Shown here: piece after piece, positions 1-10,068 of the stretch | How the letters are laid out: every line of letters begins with the position of its first letter | Position numbering within the stretch: position 1 is the stretch's first letter | From: Micromonospora sp. WMMD1128 | GTDB lineage: Bacteria; Actinomycetota; Actinomycetes; Mycobacteriales; Micromonosporaceae | DNA length: 64,000 nucleotides | Assembly: GCF_027497235.1 (NCBI RefSeq) | Contig: NZ_CP114902.1 | Coordinates: forward strand, 5,854,001-5,918,000 | Direction: 5' to 3' | Translations under genes and position numbers: made by a program | Notes under the pieces: model-generated | Database searches by the model: none | The model's input: the letters and a program-made list of their open reading frames with translations, nothing else | Told to the model about the DNA's origin: nothing

Positions 1-116
1 TTGGTGGTGATGAGCTGGTCCAGCCGCAGTGGACGCGGTGGGATCTCCGCCCACTGCTTCAACGTGAAGTTGTGCTCCGGGTAGGGACGACCGTCCCGGA
101 CCGCCCTGAAGATCAC
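1..116 (-). CDS. Conserved small actinobacterial protein, cut by the window edge
   Basis: Reading leftward from a GTG at 116, the frame stays open to the window edge and gives about 38 residues (MIFRAVRDGRPYPEH...). A good ribosome-binding site (GGGGGAGGAGAG) lies just upstream at about 121-133. The N-terminus resembles a short conserved actinobacterial protein of about 90-100 residues that is often labelled VapB-like or hypothetical. That label is a recollection of the family and no function has been established. The C-terminal part is outside the window, so nothing can be said about a partner toxin. The start is well supported; identity is tentative. Confidence 0.6.
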   Translation of the reverse strand, partial: MIFRAVRDGRPYPEHNFTLKQWAEIPPRPLRLDQLITT

Positions 117-170
117 GGCGCGCTCTCCTCCCCCAGGCCCGGCTGACGATGTGGGTGCCAGCCTAGCCGC

Positions 171-773
171 TCAGCTCCACCGCCCCCGCCGCACCACATC
201 ATCCACCGGACGCCGCCCCCGGCGAAGCGACGGTGACCGATGGTCGACAGCTCGATAACCGATGGTGACGGCACCGATCGGGTGCAGTTCCGGCGGTACC
301 CCGAAGGCGTCCCGGTACGCCTCGATCCGCTGCGGCGGGATGCCGAAGAAGCAGGCGCCGAGCCCCTCGTCCACGGCGGTCAGCAGCATCAGCAGCGCGG
401 CGAAGCCGGTGTCCACGTACCAGTAGGGCACCGGCCAGCGCTCCTCGGCGCGGTCCGCCCAGCCCTTGTCCGGCTCGGCGTACCGGTCGAGGTAGGCGTC
501 GCGGTTGGCGTGCGGCACCACGATCAGCGGCGCCCGGCGCATGCCGGCCAGCCAGCGTTCCCGGCCGCCGCCGTCCGGGGTGGCCGCCGCCCAGAACCGG
601 TCCCGGTCCGCCGGCTCCTCCAACACGAGGAAGCCCCAGCCCTGGGCGAAACCGGCCGACGGGGCCCGGACCGCGTGCGCCAGCAGCCGGTCCACGGTCT
701 CCGGTGGCACCGGCCGGTCGGGGTCGTAGTTGCGTACCATCCGGCGACGCCGGACGACCTCGGCGAACTCCAC
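171..773 (-). CDS. Nitroreductase family FMN oxidoreductase
   Basis: A 200-residue protein of the usual length for single-domain nitroreductases, which use FMN and NAD(P)H to reduce nitro compounds or quinones in the cytoplasm. The N-terminus has the family signature of a basic run followed by RNYDPDRPVP (FMN-phosphate contact region). APSAGFAQGW at about residues 37-46 and GLGACFFGIP in the second half match the FMN/dimer core. The start is a GTG two bases after the stop of the upstream aldose-epimerase gene, so the two are probably translated as one operon; an internal ATG at codon 12 is the alternative start. The substrate cannot be read from sequence. Confidence 0.88.
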   Translation of the reverse strand: MEFAEVVRRRRMVRNYDPDRPVPPETVDRLLAHAVRAPSAGFAQGWGFLVLEEPADRDRFWAAATPDGGGRERWLAGMRRAPLIVVPHANRDAYLDRYAEPDKGWADRAEERWPVPYWYVDTGFAALLMLLTAVDEGLGACFFGIPPQRIEAYRDAFGVPPELHPIGAVTIGYRAVDHRSPSLRRGRRPVDDVVRRGRWS

Positions 774-775
774 GC

Positions 776-1702
776 TCAGACCGCCGGCCGGACGCCCCAG
801 GCACCCCGCCAGGTCTGCCCCGGATCGAGCGTGATCAGGTCCTTGCCGGACCGGAACGCGTCCGGCGGGCAGGTCATCGGCTCCACCGCGACGGAGCGGC
901 GGTGCCGCTCACCGCCGAGCGTGTCCCCGGTGAACACCTGCCACCAGCCGAACTCGCGGTCCGCCCAGATCCGCAGCCCGGTCGTGCCGTCCGGCGCGCC
1001 GAGCGTCACCGCCGAGCCGCCGTCGGCGTCCCGCCGCACGTCACCGAAGGCCAGGTCGAGCACCAGGCCGCCGATCGAGCGGGGCGTGGTGAAGTCGTAT
1101 TCCGTCCCGGCGACCTCGGTCGCCGCCACCGGCAGCAGCCGGCCGTCCACCAGCACCCGCCTGCGCCCCGGCACGCTCAGCAGCAGGTCGTCCACGGCGA
1201 CCTTGGGCAGCTGGAAGTAGGGGTGCACGGAGAAGCCGAACGGCGCCGCCTCGGCGGCCAGGTTCGTCACCTCGTGCGCGGCGTGCAGGCCGTCCGGGCC
1301 GACGCTCCACCGGCTGCGCAGCCGCAGCGCCCACGGGTAGCCGGGGGTGGGCGGCAGGTCGTAGCCGATCGTCACGCTCGCGGGCGACTGCTCGATCAGC
1401 TCCCACCGGGCCCAGTCGACCAGGCCGTGCAGGGCGTTGTGCCGTTCCGGCTCGGTCAGGTCGAGCTGGAACGAGCGGCCCCCGAACGTGTACGCGCCGT
1501 CGCGGATGCGGTTCGGCCAGGGCGCCAGCACGTGGCCGGCCGAGCCGGGGCTCAACTCGTCCTCGGCGTACCCGTCGAGGTAGTCCACCCCGTCGTGGCG
1601 GTAGGCCCGCAGCCCACCGCCGACCGCCACCACGACGGCCTCGTGGCCGTCGGCGGAAATGGTCCACTGTGCCCCGGACGGTGCCTGCGCGTCGATCCCC
1701 AT
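776..1702 (-). CDS. Aldose 1-epimerase family protein
   Basis: A 308-residue galactose mutarotase-like protein (cytoplasmic, interconverts alpha and beta anomers of aldoses). Visible family landmarks are NRIRDG near residue 64, HNALHG at 88-93 (one catalytic His), SVHPYFQL with His160 (second catalytic His), and VAVEPMTCPPDAF with Glu274, the expected general base. The length fits the bacterial family. It is followed two bases later by the nitroreductase gene, suggesting translational coupling. Paralogues include glucose-6-phosphate epimerase-like proteins, so the exact sugar is open. Confidence 0.9.
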   Translation of the reverse strand: MGIDAQAPSGAQWTISADGHEAVVVAVGGGLRAYRHDGVDYLDGYAEDELSPGSAGHVLAPWPNRIRDGAYTFGGRSFQLDLTEPERHNALHGLVDWARWELIEQSPASVTIGYDLPPTPGYPWALRLRSRWSVGPDGLHAAHEVTNLAAEAAPFGFSVHPYFQLPKVAVDDLLLSVPGRRRVLVDGRLLPVAATEVAGTEYDFTTPRSIGGLVLDLAFGDVRRDADGGSAVTLGAPDGTTGLRIWADREFGWWQVFTGDTLGGERHRRSVAVEPMTCPPDAFRSGKDLITLDPGQTWRGAWGVRPAV

Positions 1703-1717
1703 TCGGCGACCCTATCG

Positions 1718-3010
1718 TCAGCGGCGTTCCTCGGCGGGGGTGGTGGCGCGATAGCGCAGCAGCGCCGGGAACGCCACCACCAGCAGCGTCGCCAGCACGG
1801 CCGCGGCGATCCCGCCACCGACCATGGCGAAGCCGGTGCCGAACCCGGCGGCCGTCGCGCCGGCCCGCAGGTCACCCAGGCGCGGGCCGCCGGCCACCAC
1901 CACCGTGTTCACGCCCTGGAGCCGGCCGCGCATCCGGTCCGGCGCGTACACCAGCAGCATCGACTGCCGCAGGGTCGCGCTCACCAGGTCGGCGGCGCCG
2001 GCCACGCCGAGCAGCAGCACCGCCAGCCAGAGCCGGCCGGCCAGCCCGGCGAACGCGATCGCCACGCCCCAGCCGACCACCGCCACGGCGAGCGCCAGCC
2101 CTTGCCGGCGGACCCGGCCGATCCAGCCGGAGGTGAGACCGCCGAGCATCGCGCCGATGGCGATGGAGCTGTAGAGCCAGCCGACCGCCGCGCCGCCGCC
2201 GAAGCGGTCCTGGGCCAGCTCCGGGAAGAGCGCCCGCGGCATGGCCAGGATCATCGCGATCAGGTCGATGGCGAAGGAGAGCAGCAGCACCGGCGTGGTG
2301 GCCAGGTAGCGGAAGCCGTCGACGATGCTGCCCAGCCCCGCCCGGCGGACGCCGCCGCCCGGCTCCGGCTCGGGCGGCATCGCCGGCAGCCGCAGCGTGG
2401 CCCAGAGCGAGACGGTGAACAGCAGCGCGTCCAACCCGTACGCGATGGGCAGCGCCGCGTCGACGCGCCAGCCGGCGAAGATCAGCCCGGCGGCCAGCGG
2501 GCCGAAGACGGCCGCGGCGGTAAACGTGGTGTAGTTCAGCGTGGTGGCCGCCGGGACCAGCTCGGCCGGCACCAGCCGGGGCAGGATCGCGCTGCGGGCC
2601 GGCGAGGTGATCGCGAACGCCACCGCCTGCACGCCCACGAGCAGCAGGAGCAGCACCGGGCTGCGCGCCCCGGCCAGGGACTGCACCAGCAGCCCGAGCG
2701 TCGCGGCCCAGAGCAGGGTGCCGGCGGCGAGCAGCACCCGCCGCCGGTCCCGGGCGTCCGCGACCGCGCCGCCCCAGAGCCCGAAGACCAGCAGCGGTAC
2801 GAACCCGGCGACGCCGAGCAGCCCGACCCAGAACGAGCCGCCGGTGAGGTCGAACATCTCCACCGGCACCGCGACCGCGGTGAACTGGAAGCCGAACATC
2901 GCCACCGCGTTGCCGAGCCACACCCGCCGGTACGCCGGCACGCCCAGCGGACGCAGGTCGATCGCCCAGCGACGCGGTTCACGCGCCCGGGCTTTGGTGA
3001 TTTCCGTCAC
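1718..3010 (-). CDS. MFS transporter, drug/siderophore exporter type
   Basis: About 430 residues with roughly twelve hydrophobic segments, typical of the enterobactin-exporter-like MFS subfamily. The N-terminal motif [14 protein letters not shown] region ([14 protein letters not shown]) starts TM1, and [14 protein letters not shown] around residue 90 is the loop 2-3 motif of MFS proteins. I chose GTG at 3010 because its GTGA overlaps the stop of the upstream pdxH-like gene, giving a 4-base coupled junction; longer in-frame extensions run inside pdxH. The substrate is unknown. Cell location is the cytoplasmic membrane. Confidence 0.87.
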   Translation of the reverse strand: MTEITKARAREPRRWAIDLRPLGVPAYRRVWLGNAVAMFGFQFTAVAVPVEMFDLTGGSFWVGLLGVAGFVPLLVFGLWGGAVADARDRRRVLLAAGTLLWAATLGLLVQSLAGARSPVLLLLLVGVQAVAFAITSPARSAILPRLVPAELVPAATTLNYTTFTAAAVFGPLAAGLIFAGWRVDAALPIAYGLDALLFTVSLWATLRLPAMPPEPEPGGGVRRAGLGSIVDGFRYLATTPVLLLSFAIDLIAMILAMPRALFPELAQDRFGGGAAVGWLYSSIAIGAMLGGLTSGWIGRVRRQGLALAVAVVGWGVAIAFAGLAGRLWLAVLLLGVAGAADLVSATLRQSMLLVYAPDRMRGRLQGVNTVVVAGGPRLGDLRAGATAAGFGTGFAMVGGGIAAAVLATLLVVAFPALLRYRATTPAEERR

Positions 3011-3666
3011 GGCGCGAGCCGCTCGACGGCCCAGACGTCCCCGGTGGTACGTCGGAACCGCAGCCGGTCGTGCAGCCGGCCGGCCCGTCCCTGCCAGAAC
3101 TCCACCGTCTCCGGGCGGACCCGGAACCCACCCCAGTGCGGCGGTGCGGGGACCGGCTCGACGCCGGTGAACCGCTCCGTCGCCGCCCGGTACGCGGCGT
3201 CCAGCGCGGCCCGGTCCGGCACCACCTCGGACTGGGTGCTGGCCCACGCGCCGAGCTGCGAGCCGCGCGGCCGGCTGGCGAAGTACGTCTCGGTCTCGGC
3301 CCGGTCGACCCGCTCCACCCGGCCGGTGACGGTCACCTGCCGCTGCATCGGAAACCACGGAAAGACCAGGCTGGCCCAGGGGTTGGCGGTCAACTCGGCG
3401 CCCTTGCGCGAGTGGTGGTTGGTGAAGAAGACGAAGCCCTCCGGGTCGTACCCCTTCAGCAGCACGGTGCGGCCACTGGGTCGGCCGCGGTCGTCGGCGG
3501 TGCCGAGCACCATCGCGTTCGGCTCCGGCAGCGGGTGCGCCACCGCGTCGGCGAACCAGCGGGCGAACTGCGTGGTCCAGTCCGCGGCCAGGTCCGCCTT
3601 GGTCAGGCCCAGGTCGGCGGCGTACTCGTTACGCATGCCGGCCGGGGCGGATGTGTCGCCTGTCAC
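3007..3666 (-). CDS. pdxH: Pyridoxamine 5'-phosphate oxidase
   Basis: A 219-residue protein converting pyridoxine/pyridoxamine 5'-phosphate to pyridoxal 5'-phosphate with FMN and O2. Family landmarks: [23 protein letters not shown] (substrate/FMN region), [13 protein letters not shown] (the SRKG phosphate-binding stretch), [10 protein letters not shown], and the C-terminal [13 protein letters not shown] followed by the terminal RLAP, all as in PdxH. GTG 3666 is preferred because GAGAGGGA lies upstream; an internal ATG follows ten codons later. It overlaps the downstream MFS gene by four bases. PLP supply is relevant to the PLP-dependent serC product encoded nearby. Confidence 0.93.
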   Translation of the reverse strand: MTGDTSAPAGMRNEYAADLGLTKADLAADWTTQFARWFADAVAHPLPEPNAMVLGTADDRGRPSGRTVLLKGYDPEGFVFFTNHHSRKGAELTANPWASLVFPWFPMQRQVTVTGRVERVDRAETETYFASRPRGSQLGAWASTQSEVVPDRAALDAAYRAATERFTGVEPVPAPPHWGGFRVRPETVEFWQGRAGRLHDRLRFRRTTGDVWAVERLAP

Positions 3667-3908
3667 TCTCGCCGTCCCTCTCCCGGGCGCACCGGCGTCC
3701 CCCGACGCTGGCCAGGCCCCGACGAACAGTCTTCCCCCACCCGAACGGGTGTCCACCGGCGGGGATGTCGCGTGGCGCACAGTGGCTGTGGGTCGCGGAC
3801 CTGGTTACCCACCGGGCAAGATGTCACGAACCACATCCCTGAAGGTCGCCTGAGCTGCGGGGCTGGATCAGCCCGCCGGGCGCACCGCACCGGAAGCCTG
3901 GAGACGAC

Positions 3909-5015
3909 ATGTCCGATTTCAAACCGGGCCTGGAGGGCGTCGTAGCCTTCGAGACCCAGATCGCCGAACCCGACCGCGCGGGTGGATCGCTGCGCTACCG
4001 GGGCGTGGACATCGAGGATCTGATCGGCCAGGTCTCCTTCGGCAACGTCTGGGCGCTGCTGGTGGACGGCCGGTTCGGGCCGGGCCTGCCGCCGGCCGAG
4101 CCGTTCCCGGTGCCGGTGCACTCCGGCGACATCCGCGTCGACGTGCAGTCCGCGGTCGCCATGCTGGCCCCGTACTGGGGGCTCAGCCAGCTCCTCGACA
4201 TCTCCGACGTCCAGGCCCGCGAGGACCTGGCCCGGGTGTCGGTCACCGCGCTCTCCTTCGTCGCCCAGTCGGCGCGCGGGCTGGGCCTGCCGGCGGTGCC
4301 GCAGAAGGAGATCGACAAGGCGGAGACCATCGTCGAGCGGTTCATGAAGCGCTGGCGGGGTGAGCCCGACCCGCGGCACGTCAAGGCCGTCGACGCCTAC
4401 TTCATCTCGGCCGCCGAGCACGGCCTGAACGCCTCCACCTTCACCGCCCGGATCGTCGCCTCCACCGGGGCGGACGCCGCGGCGTGCATCTCCTCCGGCA
4501 TCGGCGCCCTCTCCGGCCCGCTGCACGGCGGCGCGCCGTCCCGGGTGCTCAGCATGCTGGAGGCGGTCGAGCGCGGCGGCGACGCCGAGGGCTACGTCAA
4601 GGGCGTGCTCGACCGCGGCGAGCGGCTGATGGGCTTCGGGCACCGGGTCTACCGGGCCGAGGACCCGCGCGCCCGCGTGCTCCGGCGCACCGCCAAGGAG
4701 CTGGGCGCGCCGCGCTTCGAGGTCGCCGAGGCGCTGGAGAAGGCCGCCCTGGCCGAGCTTCAGGCCCGCCGCCCGGACCGCGTCCTCGCCACGAACGTCG
4801 AGTTCTGGTCGGCCGTGGTGCTGGACTTCGCCGAGGTCCCGGCGCACATGTTCACCTCGATGTTCACCTGCGCCCGGATGGGCGGCTGGTCCGCGCACAT
4901 CCTGGAGCAGAAGAAGCTCCAGCGGCTGGTCCGCCCGTCCGCCACCTACGTCGGCCCGGGCACCCGCAAGCCGCAGCAGGTCGAGGGTTGGGACGCCATC
5001 CCGCACAACGTCTGA
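3909..5015 (+). CDS. citA: Citrate synthase 2
   Basis: A 368-residue citrate synthase of the short type (condenses oxaloacetate and acetyl-CoA in the TCA cycle). It begins FKPGLEGVVAFETQIAEPD, the start signature of the actinobacterial second citrate synthase. Active-site landmarks are the PLHGGA motif near residue 203 (His), GFGHRVYRAEDPRA near residue 240 (His and CoA site), and a late Asp-containing helix before MFTSMFTCARMGGW. The ATG follows GGAGACGAC. It is divergent from pdxH and followed directly by intergenic hairpin repeat R1, which may terminate it. Confidence 0.95.
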   Translation: MSDFKPGLEGVVAFETQIAEPDRAGGSLRYRGVDIEDLIGQVSFGNVWALLVDGRFGPGLPPAEPFPVPVHSGDIRVDVQSAVAMLAPYWGLSQLLDISDVQAREDLARVSVTALSFVAQSARGLGLPAVPQKEIDKAETIVERFMKRWRGEPDPRHVKAVDAYFISAAEHGLNASTFTARIVASTGADAAACISSGIGALSGPLHGGAPSRVLSMLEAVERGGDAEGYVKGVLDRGERLMGFGHRVYRAEDPRARVLRRTAKELGAPRFEVAEALEKAALAELQARRPDRVLATNVEFWSAVVLDFAEVPAHMFTSMFTCARMGGWSAHILEQKKLQRLVRPSATYVGPGTRKPQQVEGWDAIPHNV

Positions 5016-5020
5016 GATAG

Positions 5021-6401
<1,381 letters not shown>

Positions 6402-6415
6402 TCACGTCGTGACGC

Positions 6416-6447
6416 TGGGTGGTCGCCGGGGCTCCGGTGGCCACCCA
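6416..6447 (+). terminator. Putative serC terminator hairpin
   Basis: TGGGTGG at 6416-6422 pairs with CCACCCA at 6441-6447, 15 bases after the serC stop. There is no T-tract, which is common in high-GC actinobacteria. Confidence 0.5.
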
Positions 6448-6591
6448 CCGTGATCATCGCCGCAGCTCAGTCGCGACATGCCGGGGTGTCGTTATCGCCA
6501 CCGCTGGGAAGATGAGCGTACGGTGGTGCGAGGACGCCCGGGTGGCCGGCTCGTGGCGTGACGGCCAGCGAAGCGGGACGGAGGCAAGCCC

Positions 6592-7677
6592 ATGCGCCCA
6601 GTACGCTTCGTCGCCCTTTCCGAGGACGGCCAGGCCCTGGTGCTCACCGACGAGGTGGGCCGCCTGCTGGCCCTGCCCATCGACGAGCGCGTCGCCACGG
6701 CCCTGCACTCCGAGCCGGGCGGCGCCCCGCTCGCCGTGGTGCCCGCGTCCACCGACCCCACGCCGTCGCTGTCCCCGCGGGACATCCAGGCCCGGATCCG
6801 CTCCGGCGAGTCCGCGGAGGACGTCGCCCGCATCGCCGGCGTCCCGGTCGACCGGGTGCTGCGCTACGCCGGCCCGGTGCTCCAGGAGCGGGCCATGCTC
6901 GCCCAGCACGCCCGCCGCACCCGGCTCAAGGGCGCCGAGAAGCCGACCCCGTTGGCCGAGGTGGTGAACGGCCGGCTGGCCCAGCACGGCATCGACACCG
7001 AGAAGATCTCCTGGGACGCCTACCGCCGCGACGACGGCACCTGGCGGATCATCGCCACCTGGCCGTCCGGCAAGGCCACCGCGCAGGCGGTGTGGGATCT
7101 CGACAAGTCCCGGCAGAACGTCATCGCGCACGACGACATGGCGCAATACCTGTGCGCCGAGCGTCCCACGCCGATCCTCGGCCAGGAGCCGGCGCCGGAG
7201 CGGGGCGGTCACGCGCTGCCCGGCCCGTCGCGTGGCGAGCCGAGCCGGGGCGGGCACGGCCTGCCGTCCGGCGTCGAGCAGGCCCGACCGGGGCGGGACC
7301 CGATCCGCGCCGGGCGGGACGCGCTGCTCGCCTCGCTCGACCGGCCGCTCGGCGGCTCCTCCGGCCGTGGCCTCGACAGCCGCTCGCCGGCCGCGCTCGC
7401 CGGCTCCGACGCGCCCCGGCAACGGGCGGTCGCCGGGGGCGCCGCCGCGCTGCTCGGCGGCGGTCAGGGCTCGGCGTTCGACGACGACTCGGACACGCCG
7501 AAGGAGATCCCCGCCGTACCCTCGTTGGCGGTGCTGCGGCCCCGGCGCACCGGCGCCGCGCCGGCATCCGGGTCGGGCAGCGAGGCCGGCGAGGCCGGCG
7601 GCAAGCCGCGTAAGCGGCTGCCGAGCTGGGACGACGTCCTCTTCGGCAGCGGCCCGGCGGCCCGCGAATCCTCCTGA
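6592..7677 (+). CDS. sepH: Septation protein SepH
   Basis: A 361-residue protein whose N-terminus (MRPVRFVALSEDG, then LVLTDEVGRLLALPID) is the DUF3071 signature of SepH, an actinobacterial protein that stimulates FtsZ assembly during division. Residues about 64-110 hold a helix-turn-helix-like segment (SAEDVARIAGVPVDRVLRYA). The second half from about residue 190 is Gly/Pro/Arg-rich and probably disordered, ending in a conserved PSWDDVLFG motif. Start ATG 6592 has GGGACGGAGG upstream. Its stop is only 66 bases before the aldo/keto reductase start, across a strong hairpin. Confidence 0.92.
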   Translation: MRPVRFVALSEDGQALVLTDEVGRLLALPIDERVATALHSEPGGAPLAVVPASTDPTPSLSPRDIQARIRSGESAEDVARIAGVPVDRVLRYAGPVLQERAMLAQHARRTRLKGAEKPTPLAEVVNGRLAQHGIDTEKISWDAYRRDDGTWRIIATWPSGKATAQAVWDLDKSRQNVIAHDDMAQYLCAERPTPILGQEPAPERGGHALPGPSRGEPSRGGHGLPSGVEQARPGRDPIRAGRDALLASLDRPLGGSSGRGLDSRSPAALAGSDAPRQRAVAGGAAALLGGGQGSAFDDDSDTPKEIPAVPSLAVLRPRRTGAAPASGSGSEAGEAGGKPRKRLPSWDDVLFGSGPAARESS

Positions 7678-7681
7678 TCCA

Positions 7682-7743
7682 CAGGTCCACCCTGGGACGC
7701 GCGAAGTGAGGCACTCGAAGTGCCCGCGTGCCAGGGTGGACCC
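7682..7743 (+). promoter_or_regulatory. Long stem-loop covering the ribosome-binding site of the aldo/keto reductase gene
   Basis: GGTCCACCCTGG at 7684-7695 is exactly complementary to CCAGGGTGGACC at 7731-7742; flanking bases extend the pairing (GACGCGCG against CCCGCGT). A smaller hairpin, GCACTCGAAGTGC at 7711-7723, sits in the loop. The right arm contains the AGGGTGG ribosome-binding site and ends one base before the ATG, so folding would hide the start. It could also serve as the sepH terminator or a protein operator. Confidence 0.7.
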
Positions 7744-8730
7744 ATGGAGTACACGAACCTGGGACGCACCGGCCTGTCGGTGAGCCGACTCTGCCTCGGC
7801 ACCATGAACTTCGGGCCGCAGACGGACGAGCCGGACAGCTTCGCCATCATGGACCGGGCGCTCGAACACGGGATCAACTTCTTCGACACCGCGAACGTCT
7901 ACGGCTGGAAGCTCGGCGAAGGCATCACCGAACAGATCGTCGGCCGCTGGTTCGCCCAGGGCGACGGGCGGCGCGACAAGGTCGTGCTGGCCACGAAGGT
8001 CTACGGCAAGATGGGCGAGTGGCCCAACGACCAGGGCCTGAGCGCCCGGCACATCATCCGGGCCTGCGAGGACTCACTGCGCCGGCTCCAGACCGACACC
8101 ATCGACCTCTACCAGATGCACCACGTCTCCCGGACCACCCCGTGGGAGGAGATCTGGCAGGCGATGGAGACGCTCGTCGCGCAGGGCAAGGTGCTCTACG
8201 TCGGCTCGTCCAACTTCGCCGGCTGGCACATGGCGCAGGCGCAGGCCGCGGCCGGCAAACGCAACTTCCTCGGCCTCGTCTCCGAGCAGTCCATCTACAA
8301 CCTGCTCACCCGGCACGTCGAGTTGGAGGTCATCCCGGCCGCCCAGCACTACGGGCTGGGCATCATCCCCTGGTCGCCGCTGCACGGCGGGTTGCTCTCC
8401 GGGATCATCCGGAAGATGGCCGACGGCAGCGCCGCCCGCGGCACCACCGGCCGCTCGGCCGACGCGCTGGCCGAGCACCGGAACACCATCGAGGCGTACG
8501 AGAAGCTCTGCGCGGACCTCGGCCACGACCCGGCGGACGTGGCGCTGGCCTGGCTGCTCTCCCGACCGGGCGTGACCGCCCCGATCGTCGGCCCGCGCAC
8601 CATGGACCAGCTCGACCGCAACCTCGGCGCGCTCGACGTCCACCTGGACGAGCCGACGCTGACCCGCCTCGACGAGCTGTTCCCGCCGATCGGCAACGGC
8701 GGCCCCGCCCCCGAAGCCTGGGCCTGGTAG
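7744..8730 (+). CDS. Aldo/keto reductase
   Basis: A 328-residue NADPH-dependent aldo/keto reductase. The tetrad can be read: Asp and Tyr in FFDTANVYGW (about residues 50-58), Lys in VLATKVYG, and His in LYQMHHVSRTT. The N-terminal YTNLGRTGLSVSRLCLGTMNFG is typical of the YajO/Tas-like subgroup, and the C-terminal region has GVTAPIVGPRTMDQLDRNL, the cofactor-adenine site. ATG 7744 follows AGGGTGG; earlier in-frame starts lie inside the leader hairpin. The physiological substrate is not predictable. Confidence 0.92.
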   Translation: MEYTNLGRTGLSVSRLCLGTMNFGPQTDEPDSFAIMDRALEHGINFFDTANVYGWKLGEGITEQIVGRWFAQGDGRRDKVVLATKVYGKMGEWPNDQGLSARHIIRACEDSLRRLQTDTIDLYQMHHVSRTTPWEEIWQAMETLVAQGKVLYVGSSNFAGWHMAQAQAAAGKRNFLGLVSEQSIYNLLTRHVELEVIPAAQHYGLGIIPWSPLHGGLLSGIIRKMADGSAARGTTGRSADALAEHRNTIEAYEKLCADLGHDPADVALAWLLSRPGVTAPIVGPRTMDQLDRNLGALDVHLDEPTLTRLDELFPPIGNGGPAPEAWAW

Positions 8731-8734
8731 GTGT

Positions 8735-8785
8735 AAGGAGGGGGCCCCTATTAACGCATTCGGTATAGGCGGGGGCCCCTATTAA
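8735..8785. repeat. GGGGCCCC intergenic hairpin repeat R2
   Basis: Same family and orientation as R1: AAGGAGGGGGCCCCTATTAACGC, a CGGTATA spacer, then GGCGGGGGCCCCTATTAA. It lies four bases after the aldo/keto reductase stop. Confidence 0.85.
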
Positions 8786-8850
8786 CCGCTGCCGGCGGCG
8801 AGCGCGCGGCGGCAGGCGCGCGGCGGCGGTGGGCGGTGGGCGCGCAGCGG

Positions 8851-9429
8851 TCAGAGTGACCACGCGGCGAGGCGCGTGTAACGGTCGCGGGAGCCGAGCT
8901 GGCTGCGAACCAGGATCAGTTCGGCAGCCGGCCACGGCGGGCCGGCGTACCCGTGCAGCGTCTCCCGGTCGGCCCGGACATCGGCGGGGTCCACCCGATC
9001 GCCGGGGCGGGCGATGGTCAGGTGCGCGCGGAACGGCTTGTCGTCGTGCGGCAGCCCGGCCCGGCGCAGCCCGTCGCGGACCAGCCGGGCGAGCGCCTCC
9101 AGCGCGTCGATGTCGCCGCGCACGTCCACCCAGAGCACAGTGGACCGGCCCTGTCCGAAGCTGCCCCCACCGCCGAGGCGCAGCCGCGGTGAGCTGCCCC
9201 GGCGGTCCCGGAACGCCGCTGCGGCCAGCCCAAGCGTGCTCTCGACGTCGGCCAGCCGGTCGTCCGGCACCTCGCCGACGAAGGCAAGCGTGAGATGGAA
9301 ATGGGCCGGGTCGGCGAGCCGGACGTTGACGCCGCTCGCGGAGGCGAAAGCGACCCGCAGCTCGGCGACCCTTCCCGTCAGGTCGTCGATGGCGGCCTGG
9401 GGTGGACAGATCGCCGCGAAGAGCCGCAC
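8851..9429 (-). CDS. thpR: RNA 2',3'-cyclic phosphodiesterase
   Basis: A 192-residue 2H phosphoesterase. Both catalytic H-x-T motifs are present: FHLTLAFVG near residue 45 and AHLTIARPG near residue 133. The start MRLFAAICPP is characteristic of ThpR/LigT-type enzymes, which open 2',3'-cyclic phosphate ends of RNA; the in vivo substrate in actinobacteria is not settled. It lies five bases downstream of the membrane-anchored coiled-coil gene at 9434 and may be co-transcribed with it. Confidence 0.92.
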   Translation of the reverse strand: MRLFAAICPPQAAIDDLTGRVAELRVAFASASGVNVRLADPAHFHLTLAFVGEVPDDRLADVESTLGLAAAAFRDRRGSSPRLRLGGGGSFGQGRSTVLWVDVRGDIDALEALARLVRDGLRRAGLPHDDKPFRAHLTIARPGDRVDPADVRADRETLHGYAGPPWPAAELILVRSQLGSRDRYTRLAAWSL

Positions 9430-9433
9430 CCGG

Positions 9434-9943
9434 TCAGCGGTGCCGCTGGTGGTGCGCCGCGCGGGCGGCCGGCAGGGTCAACCCGGCGGCGTGCAGCAGC
9501 CCTTCGACGCGTACCCGTTCGATCTCCCGGTCGACGCCGTTCAGCTCGGTGAGGTGCTCGGTGATGCCCAGGGCGTGGCAGGCGGCGCGCAACCGCTCGT
9601 CGTACGCCTCGATGACCGCGCCGTGCCACACCACCGACCGGTCGGCGGCGGCGAGCCGGTGCCCGCCCAGCCGGCGTAGGTCGTTCGCGAGCTGCTCCAG
9701 GGGGCGGCGGCCCTCCCGTTCGAACTCGGTGAGGTCGATGTCACGGGTCAGCGCCTCGGCCTCGACGGCCCGGTCGAGCCGGTCGATGGTGCGGCGCTCG
9801 CGGCGCTGCTCGCGCCACTCGGCCCAGCCGCAGGCGACCCGGTCGATGATCTCGTCGGCGCAGAAGATCAGCGCGAACAGGGCGGGCAGGCAGCAGACGG
9901 CAAGGATCGCCAGTGTCAGCAGCAGCGCCTGCCCCAATCCCAC
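9434..9943 (-). CDS. Membrane-anchored coiled-coil protein, unrecognised
   Basis: 169 residues: one hydrophobic segment at about 5-28 (LLLTLAILAVCCLPALFALIF) followed by a charged, Arg/Glu-rich region that should be largely helical and coiled-coil. I do not recognise a family. The GTG start at 9943 has no clear ribosome-binding site; an overlapping frame starting further upstream (to 10055) is less convincing because it lacks a sensible composition. It probably forms a two-gene unit with thpR. Confidence 0.6.
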   Translation of the reverse strand: MGLGQALLLTLAILAVCCLPALFALIFCADEIIDRVACGWAEWREQRRERRTIDRLDRAVEAEALTRDIDLTEFEREGRRPLEQLANDLRRLGGHRLAAADRSVVWHGAVIEAYDERLRAACHALGITEHLTELNGVDREIERVRVEGLLHAAGLTLPAARAAHHQRHR

Positions 9944-10017
9944 ACATTGACGCTAGGCCCTGCCGGACGTACCCGCCACCCGATTGCCGAAACCCGGCTG
10001 CTACAGGTGTGCGGGGT

Positions 10018-10068
10018 GTTAAGCGGGCCCCTTCCGATACCGAAAGCGTTAACAAGGGCCCCCGCCTT
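10018..10068. repeat. GGGGCCCC intergenic hairpin repeat R3
   Basis: Inverted-orientation copy relative to R1: GTTAAGCGGGCCCCTTCCG, spacer with GATACCGAAAGCGTTAAC, then AAGGGCCCCCGCCTTT. It abuts the stop codon of the MFS gene at 10069 and could terminate it. Confidence 0.8.

Noticed and set aside
704..3853. 1049-residue open frame on the + strand
   Set aside because: It runs antisense across the aldose-epimerase, MFS and pdxH genes and has Arg/Pro/His-biased composition typical of GC-rich shadow frames.
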